Both the position numbers and the translations under genes were made by a program. The notes under the pieces are model-generated. The model ran no database searches, was not told where the DNA came from, and saw only the letters and a list, made by a program, of their open reading frames with translations. A stretch of 26,726 bases of DNA from JBBDRW01 sp040905265 (GTDB lineage Bacteria; Bacteroidota; Rhodothermia; Balneolales; Balneolaceae): the NCBI GenBank assembly GCA_040905265.1, contig JBBDRW010000126.1, positions 1 to 26,726 on the forward strand, written 5' to 3'. The first letter of the stretch is position 1. Each line of letters opens with the position of its first letter. This document shows, piece after piece, positions 16,391 to 25,176 of the stretch.

Positions 16391-16870
16391 ATGGCGCACG
16401 AAAGAATCGAAGTTAATTTGCCTTTAGCAAAGGTTTACGAACTACTCTGTAATCCTGTCCATTTCCCCAAGTTTCTGGATCGTATTGACAGGGTGGAAAA
16501 AATCAATTCACAAACGTTTGAATACATCACCCAGATTGGGGGAGAAGAGTTCCGATGGACTACGAATCTGATTGATAATCTCCGCAATACACGTTTTGCA
16601 TGGATTACGATAAATGGTAACCTGAACCAGACCGGGACTATCCGATTTACCCCGTTGGATAATGGTGAGCGGACACGGGTTGATTTTTCACTTGATTACA
16701 GAACATTTTATGGTGAGCCTGGTGATGAACTTGCCGAGTTCATCAAAAATCTTCCTGGTCAGTTGGCGGTTGATCTAGAGAAGTTCCGGGATCTTGCTGA
16801 ATCCGACACGTTCAAAGAGGCGGGTTCCGAAGAGGAAAAGAAGTCAGAAGAGAGTGAAGTAACGGTATAA
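16391..16870 (+). CDS. SRPBCC (START-like) family protein
   Basis: A 159-residue cytoplasmic protein of the SRPBCC/polyketide-cyclase fold, which forms a pocket for hydrophobic ligands. The family pattern is visible as an opening strand with a helix (RIEVNLPLAKVYELLCNPVHFPKFLDRIDRVEKI), a central beta section (EFRWTTNLIDNLRNTRFAW; GTIRFTPLDNGERTRVDFSLDY) and the long C-terminal helix LAVDLEKFRDLAE. Residues after about 140 are a disordered acidic-lysine tail. No catalytic residues can be named; it may be a lipid or metabolite binding protein. It has its own terminator. Start at ATG 16391 is the only sensible one; no ribosome binding site is seen. Confidence 0.8.
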   Translation: MAHERIEVNLPLAKVYELLCNPVHFPKFLDRIDRVEKINSQTFEYITQIGGEEFRWTTNLIDNLRNTRFAWITINGNLNQTGTIRFTPLDNGERTRVDFSLDYRTFYGEPGDELAEFIKNLPGQLAVDLEKFRDLAESDTFKEAGSEEEKKSEESEVTV

Positions 16871-16903
16871 CTCACTGTCACTCTGAACCGGATTAATCTG
16901 TTT

Positions 16904-16937
16904 AAATGCGTATCGTACCTGATACGCATTTTTTTTG
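16904..16937 (+). terminator. Rho-independent terminator of the SRPBCC gene
   Basis: AAATGCGTATC (16904-16914) and GATACGCATTT (16921-16931) form an 11-base-pair stem with a 6-base loop, and the T-run continues to 16936. The next gene starts at 16953, only 16 bases after the T-run. Confidence 0.88.
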
Positions 16938-16952
16938 TCTTCTTCACATGCC

Positions 16953-17813
16953 ATGCCACACTTAAGGGAATTTCTCCAAACAGAAGCTTCTCGGAAGCCT
17001 CACTATCTGGTTGTCGGCCATCCGATCGGCCACAGCCTCTCACCGCTGATGCATGGAGCTGCACTTGCTCATCATGGAATTCAGGCCGGCTACCATGCCA
17101 TCGATCTGGCACCGGATGAAGTGACCCGGTTTATCTCCTGGATGAACCGGGACGAGTTTCTCGGAACAAACGTTACGATCCCCTACAAACAGACGCTGGT
17201 CGAAACGGTTGACCGGCTGGATCCGACAGTGGAGATGATCGGTGCCCTGAATACCATTGTGAAGCGTGATGGAGAGCTTCTGGGTTACAATACGGATGTT
17301 CCCGGGTTCAGTTATCCGCTTGGTGACTATCGTGAAATGCTGGAGGGAGGACTGGCCGTGGTTTTCGGAACCGGAGGAGCAAGCCGGGCGGTTACCTATG
17401 CGCTTCTGAAGTTGGGAGTTTCGGAAATTGTAATGGTTTCCCGTAACCCCGGCAATCTGGATCACTCTTCCCGTCCGGACGGGTTTACCTACTGCAATTA
17501 CTCCAACTGGCAGGTGTATGGAGAAGAGGCGGTGATTCTCGTAAATACAACCCCCCTGGGTATGGCACCTGAAACGGATCAATCACCCGTTAACGCTGAT
17601 GAACAGCCACTTCTGATGGGGAAAATCTGTTATGATCTTGTCTACAACCCGCTCCGGACAACGTTCCTGAAGCGGGCAGAGAGTGCAGGCGGAATTCCTG
17701 TCGGCGGGCTGGAGATGTTTATCCGGCAGGGAGAGGAGTCGTTCCGGCTCTGGACCGGTAAGAGGTTCCCGATGGAAATTATTCGAAACATGCTGAAACC
17801 GAACCTTTCCTGA
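16953..17813 (+). CDS. aroE: Shikimate dehydrogenase (NADP+)
   Basis: Reduces 3-dehydroshikimate to shikimate, for chorismate and hence aromatic amino acids and menaquinone. From ATG 16953 it has 286 residues. Shikimate-binding serines lie in HSLSP (Ser28, Ser30), the catalytic Lys79 in NVTIPYKQ and Asp115 in GYNTDVPGF, and the NADP loop in FGTGGASRA. C-terminal motifs VNTTPLGM, CYDLVYNPLRT and GGLEMFIRQG are present. A longer frame starts at a TTG (16935) inside the terminator T-run and is rejected. First gene of a string running to 24258. Its promoter is not seen. Confidence 0.93.
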   Translation: MPHLREFLQTEASRKPHYLVVGHPIGHSLSPLMHGAALAHHGIQAGYHAIDLAPDEVTRFISWMNRDEFLGTNVTIPYKQTLVETVDRLDPTVEMIGALNTIVKRDGELLGYNTDVPGFSYPLGDYREMLEGGLAVVFGTGGASRAVTYALLKLGVSEIVMVSRNPGNLDHSSRPDGFTYCNYSNWQVYGEEAVILVNTTPLGMAPETDQSPVNADEQPLLMGKICYDLVYNPLRTTFLKRAESAGGIPVGGLEMFIRQGEESFRLWTGKRFPMEIIRNMLKPNLS

Positions 17814-17822
17814 ACCAAAACG

Positions 17823-18569
17823 ATGGAGCAGATCAGGCCACATATTATTGAATCCTGCTCCGGAATATCAGGCCTGTTTACCCTGAAAAACAGCAGTAGT
17901 GTAAACCGTGAAGGGGTCATCCCCGGATGGAATTTCGGGCTTAATACGACAGCCGGAAAGCAGGAGGTCGACCACAATTATTCAACCCTTCTGGGTTCCC
18001 TGAGCCTGGCTCCGGACTCTCTGGCCATTGCACGCCAGGTTCACGGTTCACAAGTGAACGAGGTGCACCGGGGCGGTGTTTATCCTGACACAGATGCGCT
18101 CCTTACGGATACTCCCGGATTGGCTCTGGGTATCCAGGTGGCAGATTGTGCAGCGGTACTGATAGCTGATCCGGTACGAAGGGTAGTAGCTGCAGTACAT
18201 GCGGGCTGGAGAGGAGCACTGGACGAAATTGTACCAAAAACCGTGGAGAGGATGGCCTCCGGCTATCGGTCACAACCGGAAGATCTCCGGGTCTACATAA
18301 GCCCTGCCATTTGCCAGAAATTCTTTGAAGTGGGTGAGGAAGTCTCTTCACGGTTTCCACCCCGGTTTGTTGATAACCACTTTGGGAGAAAACCACATGT
18401 GGACCTGAAGGGATTTATTGTAAGCCAGCTGGCTGGGGCCGGAGTCAAAGAGGGTCACGTGCAGGTCGATCAGGGGTGCACATGGCTGGACCGGGACCGG
18501 TTCTATTCATACAGACGGGAGGGTGACCAGGCAGGACGAATGCTTGCTATGGTCTGGTTGTACTCGTAA
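17823..18569 (+). CDS. pgeF: Peptidoglycan editing factor PgeF / YfiH-type Cys-His hydrolase
   Basis: A 248-residue member of the YfiH/YlmD (DUF152, laccase-domain) family, which includes PgeF and multi-substrate purine nucleoside phosphorylase/adenosine deaminase enzymes. The three metal ligands are present: His74 (ARQVHGSQV), Cys109 (QVADCAAVL) and His126 (AAVHAGWRG). C-terminal motifs SPAICQKFFEVG and DQGCTWLDRDRFYSYRREG fit. In E. coli PgeF keeps the peptidoglycan pentapeptide free of misplaced amino acids; the exact role here is inferred. It begins 9 bases after aroE. Start ATG 17823. Confidence 0.9.
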   Translation: MEQIRPHIIESCSGISGLFTLKNSSSVNREGVIPGWNFGLNTTAGKQEVDHNYSTLLGSLSLAPDSLAIARQVHGSQVNEVHRGGVYPDTDALLTDTPGLALGIQVADCAAVLIADPVRRVVAAVHAGWRGALDEIVPKTVERMASGYRSQPEDLRVYISPAICQKFFEVGEEVSSRFPPRFVDNHFGRKPHVDLKGFIVSQLAGAGVKEGHVQVDQGCTWLDRDRFYSYRREGDQAGRMLAMVWLYS

Positions 18570-18597
18570 CAAATCGTGATTTCAGATCTATAATTCA

Positions 18598-19752
18598 TTG
18601 AAACAGAAAAGAGTAGCTATTTTAGGGTCAACCGGTTCCATTGGAACCCAGGCATTGGAGATTGCCGCCCGGCATCCGGAAAGTTTCGCAGTTGCCGGGC
18701 TCTCTGCAAACGGGAACTGGAGTTTGCTGGCCAGTCAGGTGAACCAGTTCAAGCCCGACATGGCAGTGTTATGTGATGAGTCCGCACGGAAAGCATTTGA
18801 GGAGAAGCTGACATGGCGCCCGAAGCAGATTCTCTACGGGAGCGAACATCTTCACGAACTGGCTGTCATGGAGAGTGCGGAGATTATTTTGAACAGTCTG
18901 GTTGGATTTGCTGGGTTTGTCCCGACCTGTGAGGCACTTAAAGCAGGCAAAAGGGTGGCTCTGGCAAACAAGGAGTCTCTGGTTGCGGGTGGAGAGCTGA
19001 TTACGGAGCTGATTCGTGAGACTCCAGGACAATTGATCCCGGTTGATTCGGAGCATTCAGCCATGTTACAGTGTCTGGTTGGTGAACCGCGGGAAGGGAT
19101 CGAAAAAATAATTATTACGGCCAGCGGTGGTCCGTTTCGGACCTGGAGCCGCAAGCAGATGGAGTCGGTTCGGGTAGAGGATGCCTTGAGCCATCCGAAC
19201 TGGAATATGGGTTCCAAAATAACCGTTGACTCCGCTACACTGATGAATAAGGGACTTGAGATTATTGAAGCTCACTGGCTGTTCGGGCTACCCGTAGAAA
19301 AAATAGAACCGGTCATCCATCCACAGAGTATCATTCACTCCATGATTGAGTTTTCAGACGGATCCACAAAAGCACAGTTGGGGCCGCCCGATATGAGGGT
19401 TCCGATTATTTATGCCCTCTCGTATCCGGACCGATTGCCGCTTGACGTTCCTCGAATCGACTGGAACCGCCATCAGGAGATGACCTTCGAACCGGTTGAT
19501 TTTGAACGGTTTCCATGTCTCGGCCTGGCTATGGAAGCGGCCCGGCAGGGTGGCCACGCACCGGCCATTCTGAATGCTGCCAATGAGGTAGCTGTGGAGC
19601 GCTTTTTAAAGAAAGAAATTGGTTATATTGATATCGCCCGTGTAGTAGAGGAGAGCCTCGCGCAGGTGCAGATGCATACGGATGTCAGCTCTGAATCGTT
19701 ACAAGAAGCAGACCGGGAGACCCGGCGATGGGCACGAACATATACCAGTTGA
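18598..19752 (+). CDS. dxr: 1-Deoxy-D-xylulose 5-phosphate reductoisomerase
   Basis: Second step of the MEP isoprenoid pathway, making MEP from DXP with NADPH; supplies polyprenyl tails for menaquinone and the undecaprenyl carrier. The 384-residue protein has the NADPH loop ILGSTGSIG at residues 8-16, ANKESLVAGG, PVDSEHSAMLQ with a metal ligand Asp/Glu pair, ITASGGPFR, HPNWNMGSKITVDSATLMNKGLE, and HPQSIIHSMIEF. Start at TTG 18598: there is no in-frame ATG between the preceding stop and GSTGSIG, so a rare start codon is used. It begins 28 bases after pgeF and is full length. Confidence 0.95.
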   Translation: MKQKRVAILGSTGSIGTQALEIAARHPESFAVAGLSANGNWSLLASQVNQFKPDMAVLCDESARKAFEEKLTWRPKQILYGSEHLHELAVMESAEIILNSLVGFAGFVPTCEALKAGKRVALANKESLVAGGELITELIRETPGQLIPVDSEHSAMLQCLVGEPREGIEKIIITASGGPFRTWSRKQMESVRVEDALSHPNWNMGSKITVDSATLMNKGLEIIEAHWLFGLPVEKIEPVIHPQSIIHSMIEFSDGSTKAQLGPPDMRVPIIYALSYPDRLPLDVPRIDWNRHQEMTFEPVDFERFPCLGLAMEAARQGGHAPAILNAANEVAVERFLKKEIGYIDIARVVEESLAQVQMHTDVSSESLQEADRETRRWARTYTS

Positions 19753-19755
19753 TTT

Positions 19756-21102
19756 ATGGAATGGATGGTTAGCTTACTGAGTACACTTGCAATTTTTGGC
19801 GCTGCAATTTTTATCCTGGTCTTTATTCATGAGCTGGGACACTTTCTTGCAGCAAAGTTCTTTGGAATGCGGGTTGACCGCTTCTCTATCGGGTTTCCGC
19901 CGAAGATTTTTGGATTCAAAAAGGGGGAGACCGAGTACGTACTGGGTGCGACTCCGCTCGGTGGTTATGTGAAGATCGCCGGGATGATCGATGAGAGTCT
20001 CGATACTGAATTTTTGGAGCAGGAACCCGGTGAAGATGAATTCAGGAGTAAACCGGTCTGGCAGCGGATGATCGTTATACTTGCCGGGGTTATTTTTAAT
20101 GCTATCCTGGCGGTTGTGATATTCACAGGGCTCGGTTTAACCTACGGAGAGACGGTTTTTCCGGTTGAATCGATTGAAGGGATCTATGTTCCGGAGGAGT
20201 CACTGGCCAGGGATGCCGGTTTTATGACCGGAGACAAGCCTGTCGGGGTTAATGGTGAGAGAGTCGAGTATTTTCATGAATTGATGAACCCTTCCGAACT
20301 TACCAGCCGTGACGTCAGCTTCATGGTGGAACGGGACGGAGAGGTGATTACACTTTCGACTCCACCCAACTTTTTGGACAGGCTGAACCATGAGGAATTT
20401 CTACAACTGACCCACGCGATGCCGGGACTGATTGCTACCGTACAGGAGGGAAGTCCGGCCGAGGCAGCAGGCATCAAGCCGGGGGACCGTATTTTACGCG
20501 TAGATGGTGAAGATGCCAGGTATTGGATTCAGTTTACCGAGAAGATTCAGCAGAGAAGCGGTGAAAGCCTCTCACTTACACTCCTCCGTGATGGAGAAGA
20601 GGTCGTGATAGATGTGACTCCCGATCCGGAAACCGAGATCATCGGAGTAGGAGCGGCCAATCCGAATGAGCTGTTTGACATTCAGAGATTGAATTATAAT
20701 CTGGGTGGCGCTTTAATCTACGGGTATCGTGAATCAGAAGACACCTTTACCGGAATCGTCCAGGGCCTGGGGATGCTTTTTACTGGTTCCATTTCCGTTC
20801 GGGATAACCTGGGAGGCCCTGTTGCTATAGCCAATGTGACCCGGCAGGCAACCGATCGTGGCGGCTGGGAGGGATTCTGGAGGATAACTGCCTTTCTCAG
20901 TATTACTCTCGCAATCATGAATATGTTACCGATCCCGGCTCTGGACGGAGGCCATTTTATGTTTCTGCTCTATGAGGGGATTACAAGACGTGAACCTTCG
21001 GCCAAAGTTCGAATGGCCCTGCAGCAGATCGGTTTTATACTTCTGGTAGGGCTCATCATCCTCGTTACGTTCAATGATATTCTAAGAACAATCGGGAGTT
21101 GA
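19756..21102 (+). CDS. rseP: RIP metalloprotease RseP (site-2 protease family)
   Basis: Inner-membrane zinc protease that cuts anti-sigma factors and signal-peptide remnants. The 448-residue protein has HELGH at residues 25-29 in the first membrane helix and the third zinc ligand in LDGG (Asp397) within NMLPIPALDGGH. Two PDZ-like domains are visible, the first around DAGFMTGDKPVGVNGE and the second around GSPAEAAGIKPGDRILRVDGE. Membrane helices flank both catalytic parts. It starts three bases after the dxr stop and ends two bases before the psd start, so it is translated as part of the string. No RseA-like target is in the window. Confidence 0.95.
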   Translation: MEWMVSLLSTLAIFGAAIFILVFIHELGHFLAAKFFGMRVDRFSIGFPPKIFGFKKGETEYVLGATPLGGYVKIAGMIDESLDTEFLEQEPGEDEFRSKPVWQRMIVILAGVIFNAILAVVIFTGLGLTYGETVFPVESIEGIYVPEESLARDAGFMTGDKPVGVNGERVEYFHELMNPSELTSRDVSFMVERDGEVITLSTPPNFLDRLNHEEFLQLTHAMPGLIATVQEGSPAEAAGIKPGDRILRVDGEDARYWIQFTEKIQQRSGESLSLTLLRDGEEVVIDVTPDPETEIIGVGAANPNELFDIQRLNYNLGGALIYGYRESEDTFTGIVQGLGMLFTGSISVRDNLGGPVAIANVTRQATDRGGWEGFWRITAFLSITLAIMNMLPIPALDGGHFMFLLYEGITRREPSAKVRMALQQIGFILLVGLIILVTFNDILRTIGS

Positions 21103-21104
21103 GG

Positions 21105-21749
21105 ATGCCTGCACGGGAAGGTTATTCAACCATTTTAGTGGTTTTTCTGATTGCTGCGGCCGGCATTTGGGGTGCCTCGTATGCCACATCTACGGTTGCA
21201 TGGACCGTTACTCTGTGTTTGGCTGTACTGTGTGGATTTATACTCTATTTTTTTCGGGATCCGAAGCGCAACCCGCCTGCCGGTGACCATCTGATCCTCT
21301 CCCCGGCAGACGGTACAGTGGTTTTGATTCAGGATACGAAGGACCCATGGCTGGGAGATGAAACCGTAAACCAGGTTAGTATCTTTCTCTCGCCGCTCAA
21401 TGTACATGTTAATCGTGTACCCGTTTCCGGGAAGTTGGAGTATCTGGAGTATTTCCCCGGCAAGTTTTTAATGGCGTGGGAGGATCACGCTTCCGAACAG
21501 AATGAGCGGGCTCATTTTGGAGTCCTGCATCCGTCAGGTATAAGACTTCTTTTTAAACAGATTACAGGTTTTATGGCACGGCGTATTGTCTACCATCTTC
21601 GGCTTGGGGATGATGTAACCGCTGGAGAGCGGTTCGGAATTATGAAATTCGGGTCAAGGATGGATATCCTGATACCGAAAGATATTGAGCTCCGGGTTTC
21701 GATCGGCGACCGGACAGTAGCCGGTGAAACTATTTTGGGAGAGATATGA
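21105..21749 (+). CDS. psd: Phosphatidylserine decarboxylase proenzyme (short form)
   Basis: Decarboxylates phosphatidylserine to phosphatidylethanolamine. The 214-residue chain is the short bacterial/archaeal type with an N-terminal hydrophobic region of two membrane segments. Motifs are FFRDPKRNPP, LSPADGTV, FLSPLNVHVNR, the substrate-region DHASEQNERAHFG, and the self-cleavage site FGS with Gly183-Ser184 (Ser184 would become the pyruvoyl group). The start at ATG 21105 is chosen because it follows the GGGAG upstream of the start and avoids the TTG (21099) that overlaps the rseP stop. The pssA gene overlaps its end by 4 bases, a coupled pair for phosphatidylethanolamine. Confidence 0.93.
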   Translation: MPAREGYSTILVVFLIAAAGIWGASYATSTVAWTVTLCLAVLCGFILYFFRDPKRNPPAGDHLILSPADGTVVLIQDTKDPWLGDETVNQVSIFLSPLNVHVNRVPVSGKLEYLEYFPGKFLMAWEDHASEQNERAHFGVLHPSGIRLLFKQITGFMARRIVYHLRLGDDVTAGERFGIMKFGSRMDILIPKDIELRVSIGDRTVAGETILGEI

Positions 21750-22564
21750 AAATGAAGTATCCGATTCAAAAACGGAAACAGTTCCGGTTCCACCGAAAAG
21801 AGCAACGCCCGCGACGCCCGATCCCCCGGATTGTAGTCCCGAGTTTTTTTACACTGATGAATCTCTTGTGTGGATTTATCTCTCTCATCCTTGTGGCAGA
21901 TGGAAATTTGATATTGGGTGCATGGCTCATTGCGCTGGCCGGGCTCTTTGATGCCCTGGACGGGGTGATGGCGAGACTGGCAAATGCTACGTCCGATTTC
22001 GGGATAGAACTCGACTCCATCTGTGATATTGTCTCTTTCGGTGTTGCACCCGGCTTTTTAATCTATTCCTATGGCTTGGACACTTTGGGTATCTTTGGGA
22101 TTTTGCTGAGTGCCCTTCCACCTCTCTGTGGGGCTGTCCGCCTGGCACGGTTTAATGTGGATGCCAAAATCGGATTTTTTGACGATTTCAGAGGCCTTCC
22201 GATACCGGTACAGGCAATTATGCTTGCAGCTTTTGTACTGACGTTTATTCGCACGCCGGAGCTGTTTGAAGAGATGCAGTTCGGTGTTGCTACTGTACTG
22301 CTTCCGGTAGTGATTCTTCTCTCATTTCTGATGGTTAGTACGATTCCATTTGACAAACTTCCACGGTTTGACAAGGAGTCGTTCCGGTACAAGAAGATGC
22401 GATTTCTTCAGTTCCTGATTTATCTTACGATCATTATCCTGTTTCAGGAGTACGGGCTGATGTTTGTCTTTACTGTCTATATCCTGAAGGGCCTTGTCCT
22501 CGGGGCCTGGGATTTCTGGAAGAATGGATCTTCTGAGGATGCAGGGCATTTTTCGGAGGAGTAA
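21746..22564 (+). CDS. pssA: CDP-diacylglycerol-serine O-phosphatidyltransferase
   Basis: Makes phosphatidylserine from CDP-diacylglycerol and serine; psd then decarboxylates it. The 272-residue protein belongs to the CDP-alcohol phosphotransferase family: the motif DALDGVMAR followed by GIELDSICD matches D-x2-D-G-x2-A-R-x8-G-x3-D-x3-D. About six or seven membrane segments follow the polar basic N-terminus (KRKQFRFHRKEQRPRRP). Start at ATG 21746 overlaps the psd stop (ATGA); ATG 21752 is a possible alternative. The preceding AGAGAT is a weak ribosome binding site. Confidence 0.93.
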   Translation: MKMKYPIQKRKQFRFHRKEQRPRRPIPRIVVPSFFTLMNLLCGFISLILVADGNLILGAWLIALAGLFDALDGVMARLANATSDFGIELDSICDIVSFGVAPGFLIYSYGLDTLGIFGILLSALPPLCGAVRLARFNVDAKIGFFDDFRGLPIPVQAIMLAAFVLTFIRTPELFEEMQFGVATVLLPVVILLSFLMVSTIPFDKLPRFDKESFRYKKMRFLQFLIYLTIIILFQEYGLMFVFTVYILKGLVLGAWDFWKNGSSEDAGHFSEE

Positions 22565-22618
22565 TCCTACATCGTATGGTTGACATGACACTATGAGTCT
22601 GTCGGAATATGCGGTAAC

Positions 22619-23158
22619 GTGAAGCTGCTCTTCAACACTGTTCGAAACGTAAGTTCAATGCTGATGGACCGAAAGCCAATACGAACTCTCTTTCTGTTTG
22701 TCCTGTTTTTCCTGCCGGTTCAGTATGGATTGGTCGGGCTTGTCAGCCTCTCCCATAGTGAGCCCTGGCCGGCATTTGTCTTCCCCGGTTTTAAAAGCGT
22801 CTACACGTTTGAGAGTGGATCCTACACCGTTCCGGAGTTACAGTTTCTGGCCTGGAGTGATGAGAGCAATGAACCGGTGGAGATCTCTCCGCTTGAGCTA
22901 TTTGCCGGGATTCCCCGTTCACAATCACAGGGATTTCTGAGAAGTAATTTTGCCGATGCACAACAGACAGAAGAGCTGGCAGAAGATGCACGCATTTGGC
23001 TGAAACGGCAGACAGAAACAGTTGTTCCCGGATTGTCTCTCCAGCGACTCGATATCGTATGGGTTGAGAACCGGTATTCCTTTGAGAAAGAGAGGGGAGA
23101 GTTACATGAGACACACGTAACAGAGAGTTTGAGCTTCTATTTCACGCCGGAACAATGA
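22619..23158 (+). CDS. Small membrane-anchored partner of an HTTM protein (SdpA-like topology)
   Basis: A 179-residue protein with one strong membrane segment near the N-terminus (LFLFVLFFLPVQYGLVGLV), then the motif EPWPAFVFPGF, then about 130 soluble residues likely outside the cytoplasm. It starts with GTG at 22619; ATG 22658 or 22664 would shorten the cytoplasmic leader and are equally possible. Its end overlaps the HTTM gene by 4 bases (ATGA). The minus-strand gene at 26594 has the same plan and the motif EFWPFSIYPMF, with E, W, P, P and F at matching positions. The topology resembles SdpA of the SdpABC system, but sequence identity to it is unproven. Confidence 0.6.
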   Translation: MKLLFNTVRNVSSMLMDRKPIRTLFLFVLFFLPVQYGLVGLVSLSHSEPWPAFVFPGFKSVYTFESGSYTVPELQFLAWSDESNEPVEISPLELFAGIPRSQSQGFLRSNFADAQQTEELAEDARIWLKRQTETVVPGLSLQRLDIVWVENRYSFEKERGELHETHVTESLSFYFTPEQ

Positions 23159-24258
23159 ACCTGAGACAAAAACTCGATAACTGGATCTTCGGCTCCTTCC
23201 AGGTCTCCTCCGGCGGCCTGGGCCTCTACCGGATCTTCGTTTCGCTGACGATTCTCTTTTTTCTGGTCCCTTCTCCCGGTATATATGGATACCTGGCGGG
23301 ACTCCCGGCTGATTTCTATTCTCCGGCTCCAGGCCCGATGATGCTTTTTGACCGGTTCCCCCCGGAGTCAATTCTGATGTTCCTCCACTACCTGCTGTTG
23401 ATCTCACTGACATCGATGCTGATCGGTTTCCAAACCCGCTGGAGTTCGCTGATCTCCGGACTTCTTATGTTCACACTGAAGGGGTTCATTTTTAGTATCG
23501 GTAAGATCAATCACGATCTTCTACTCTCCGTCGTACCGATTCTTTTCGCTTTCAGTCACTGGGGAGGCAGTTTCTCTGTGGATTCGCTCAGAAAAAGGAG
23601 AACCCCGCTTACTTCTGGAACGGACTATGGCTGGCCGCTCGTTTTACTGGGGCTCTTTATCGGTTTTATGATGTTTACAGCAGGCTTCCCGAAAATTCTG
23701 GGCGGCTGGCTCGACCCGGGCAGCCAGGCAGCACAAGGCCATTTTCTGAACCAGGTTTATCAAAAGGGAAGGACAGACCTGCTGGCGGTAACGGCTTTAC
23801 ACTGGAATCACGGGCTCTTCTGGGAGGCTCTCGATTATGCAACCATCCTGTTTGAAACAGGATTTCTGGTTGCAATTTTTCGACCACGTACAACCCGGCT
23901 GTTCATCTCCATAGCTGTTCTGTTCCATTTCTCTACCATGATGATCATGAACATCTCATTTCTTTTCAACTTTATCGCCTATGCAGCTTTTCTGGATTGG
24001 CCCCGGGTTGACAGGGTTCTATCCAGATTGTGGTCCCGCATTACCGGCTTCACAGCCAGAGACGAGAGAAGAGGCCTTCTGTTCGCCACTCTACTCGCAC
24101 TGCTCTATTCCGGGATACTCTGGCTGGACAGTTCCGGTGTGATGCCGCTGGAGTCGGATCTGAGAATGGTTGAAGTGATCTTTATCACGCTTGCACTGCT
24201 GCCTGCACTTTACGGGATCGCACGCTTTTTCAAGCTGTCAATGAACTTCGGCCAATGA
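23155..24258 (+). CDS. HTTM-domain polytopic membrane protein (SdpB/gamma-carboxylase-like)
   Basis: A 367-residue protein with about eight or nine membrane segments, of the HTTM/vitamin-K-dependent gamma-carboxylase-like group. Visible group features are the amphipathic run KINHDLLLSVVPILFAFSHWGGSFS, a basic-aromatic loop FTAGFPKILGGWLDPGS, and a conserved HFSTMMIMNISFLFNF near the end. Each has a counterpart in the minus-strand protein at 25177. Bacterial members of this fold include SdpB, which matures the SDP toxin together with SdpA; other members may modify proteins or lipids. Overlaps its small partner by 4 bases and ends 10 bases from the convergent methyltransferase gene. No catalytic residue can be named. 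Confidence 0.75.
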   Translation: MNLRQKLDNWIFGSFQVSSGGLGLYRIFVSLTILFFLVPSPGIYGYLAGLPADFYSPAPGPMMLFDRFPPESILMFLHYLLLISLTSMLIGFQTRWSSLISGLLMFTLKGFIFSIGKINHDLLLSVVPILFAFSHWGGSFSVDSLRKRRTPLTSGTDYGWPLVLLGLFIGFMMFTAGFPKILGGWLDPGSQAAQGHFLNQVYQKGRTDLLAVTALHWNHGLFWEALDYATILFETGFLVAIFRPRTTRLFISIAVLFHFSTMMIMNISFLFNFIAYAAFLDWPRVDRVLSRLWSRITGFTARDERRGLLFATLLALLYSGILWLDSSGVMPLESDLRMVEVIFITLALLPALYGIARFFKLSMNFGQ

Positions 24259-24268
24259 ACCTGGTTTA

Positions 24269-25117
24269 TCAATGCGTCTTTTTATTGGTATTGATGATAG
24301 TGATCCCCTTTTCAGAGTCAATGAATTCTGCTGACATATCGGGGTATTCTTCCATCCAGAACGTTATGGCTTCCGACTCCATATTCCTGTGTGTATCGTG
24401 GACGATGACTACAGCACCGGGTGCCAGCCGGTCGAAAAGCTGTGGAAGAGCCGGGTAGCGGGAGTACTTCTGGGTTTTGACCGGCGGACCGTCTACGATT
24501 AGCAGATCGATCGGAGGGATCGGTTCGGGGAGTCGGGAGAGATCATACCACTGCCAGGTACCACGCTTCAGGGTGACCGGTATCAATGGTGTGTAACAGA
24601 GTGAAGAGATATGGCTTACCCCATGTTTTTCAAGCTCGATTTGTGTCTTTTTCAAATATGCCTCATCATGATCCAGGGCAAGTACCCGTCCTTTACCCGA
24701 CCGGGACAATGTTTTACCGGATATTATTGTCGAAATACCGCTCCCGAGCTCCAGAACGAACTTTGAGTTGTTTTGTCGGATCGTGTCGGTAATGGCAAGT
24801 GCCAGTTCCGGTGTTGCCGACCATCCGCTCATGTATGGAAGTGGAACGTCGAACGAGTGCAGGTTCCAGAGAGTATGAGTCGCCTGGTTCTTCTGCTGCT
24901 GATCGTGAAGATCGCGCTTCACGGAACGGTAGAGGTGGGTCATGTAGAAAAGAAGCCAAAAGAGAGATAGAATCTGAAATGTCAGAAACCCGGCAACTTC
25001 TCCCCATTCCCGGTACGTGACTCCCGAGACGATGAGGATCAATAACAGTGGATAGAGAATGTAGGGCCAATCCGCGTGTTTGATCCGGAGTCCCTTTATA
25101 TGTTCATTGATCTTCAT
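24269..25117 (-). CDS. Membrane-anchored class I SAM-dependent methyltransferase
   Basis: A 282-residue protein from ATG 25117, with two N-terminal hydrophobic segments (PYILYPLLLILIVSGV and VAGFLTFQILSLFWLLFYM), a short charged linker and a C-terminal Rossmann methyltransferase domain. The SAM motif I is FVLELGSGISTII, the acidic second-strand residue lies in VLALDHDE, and IDLLIVDGPPVKTQKYSRYPALPQLFDRLAPGAVVIVHDTHR fits the Methyltransf_24 group. The open frame extends to 25252, but that part overlaps the upstream membrane gene and looks unlike the family. It follows that gene by 59 bases on the same strand. The substrate is unknown; envelope glycan or lipid is a guess. Confidence 0.75.
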   Translation of the reverse strand: MKINEHIKGLRIKHADWPYILYPLLLILIVSGVTYREWGEVAGFLTFQILSLFWLLFYMTHLYRSVKRDLHDQQQKNQATHTLWNLHSFDVPLPYMSGWSATPELALAITDTIRQNNSKFVLELGSGISTIISGKTLSRSGKGRVLALDHDEAYLKKTQIELEKHGVSHISSLCYTPLIPVTLKRGTWQWYDLSRLPEPIPPIDLLIVDGPPVKTQKYSRYPALPQLFDRLAPGAVVIVHDTHRNMESEAITFWMEEYPDMSAEFIDSEKGITIINTNKKTH

Positions 25118-25176
25118 CGGTCTTTGATCTGAATAGAGTTGATGGTTATGAAAAACAAGCGGCAGATATTTAGACG

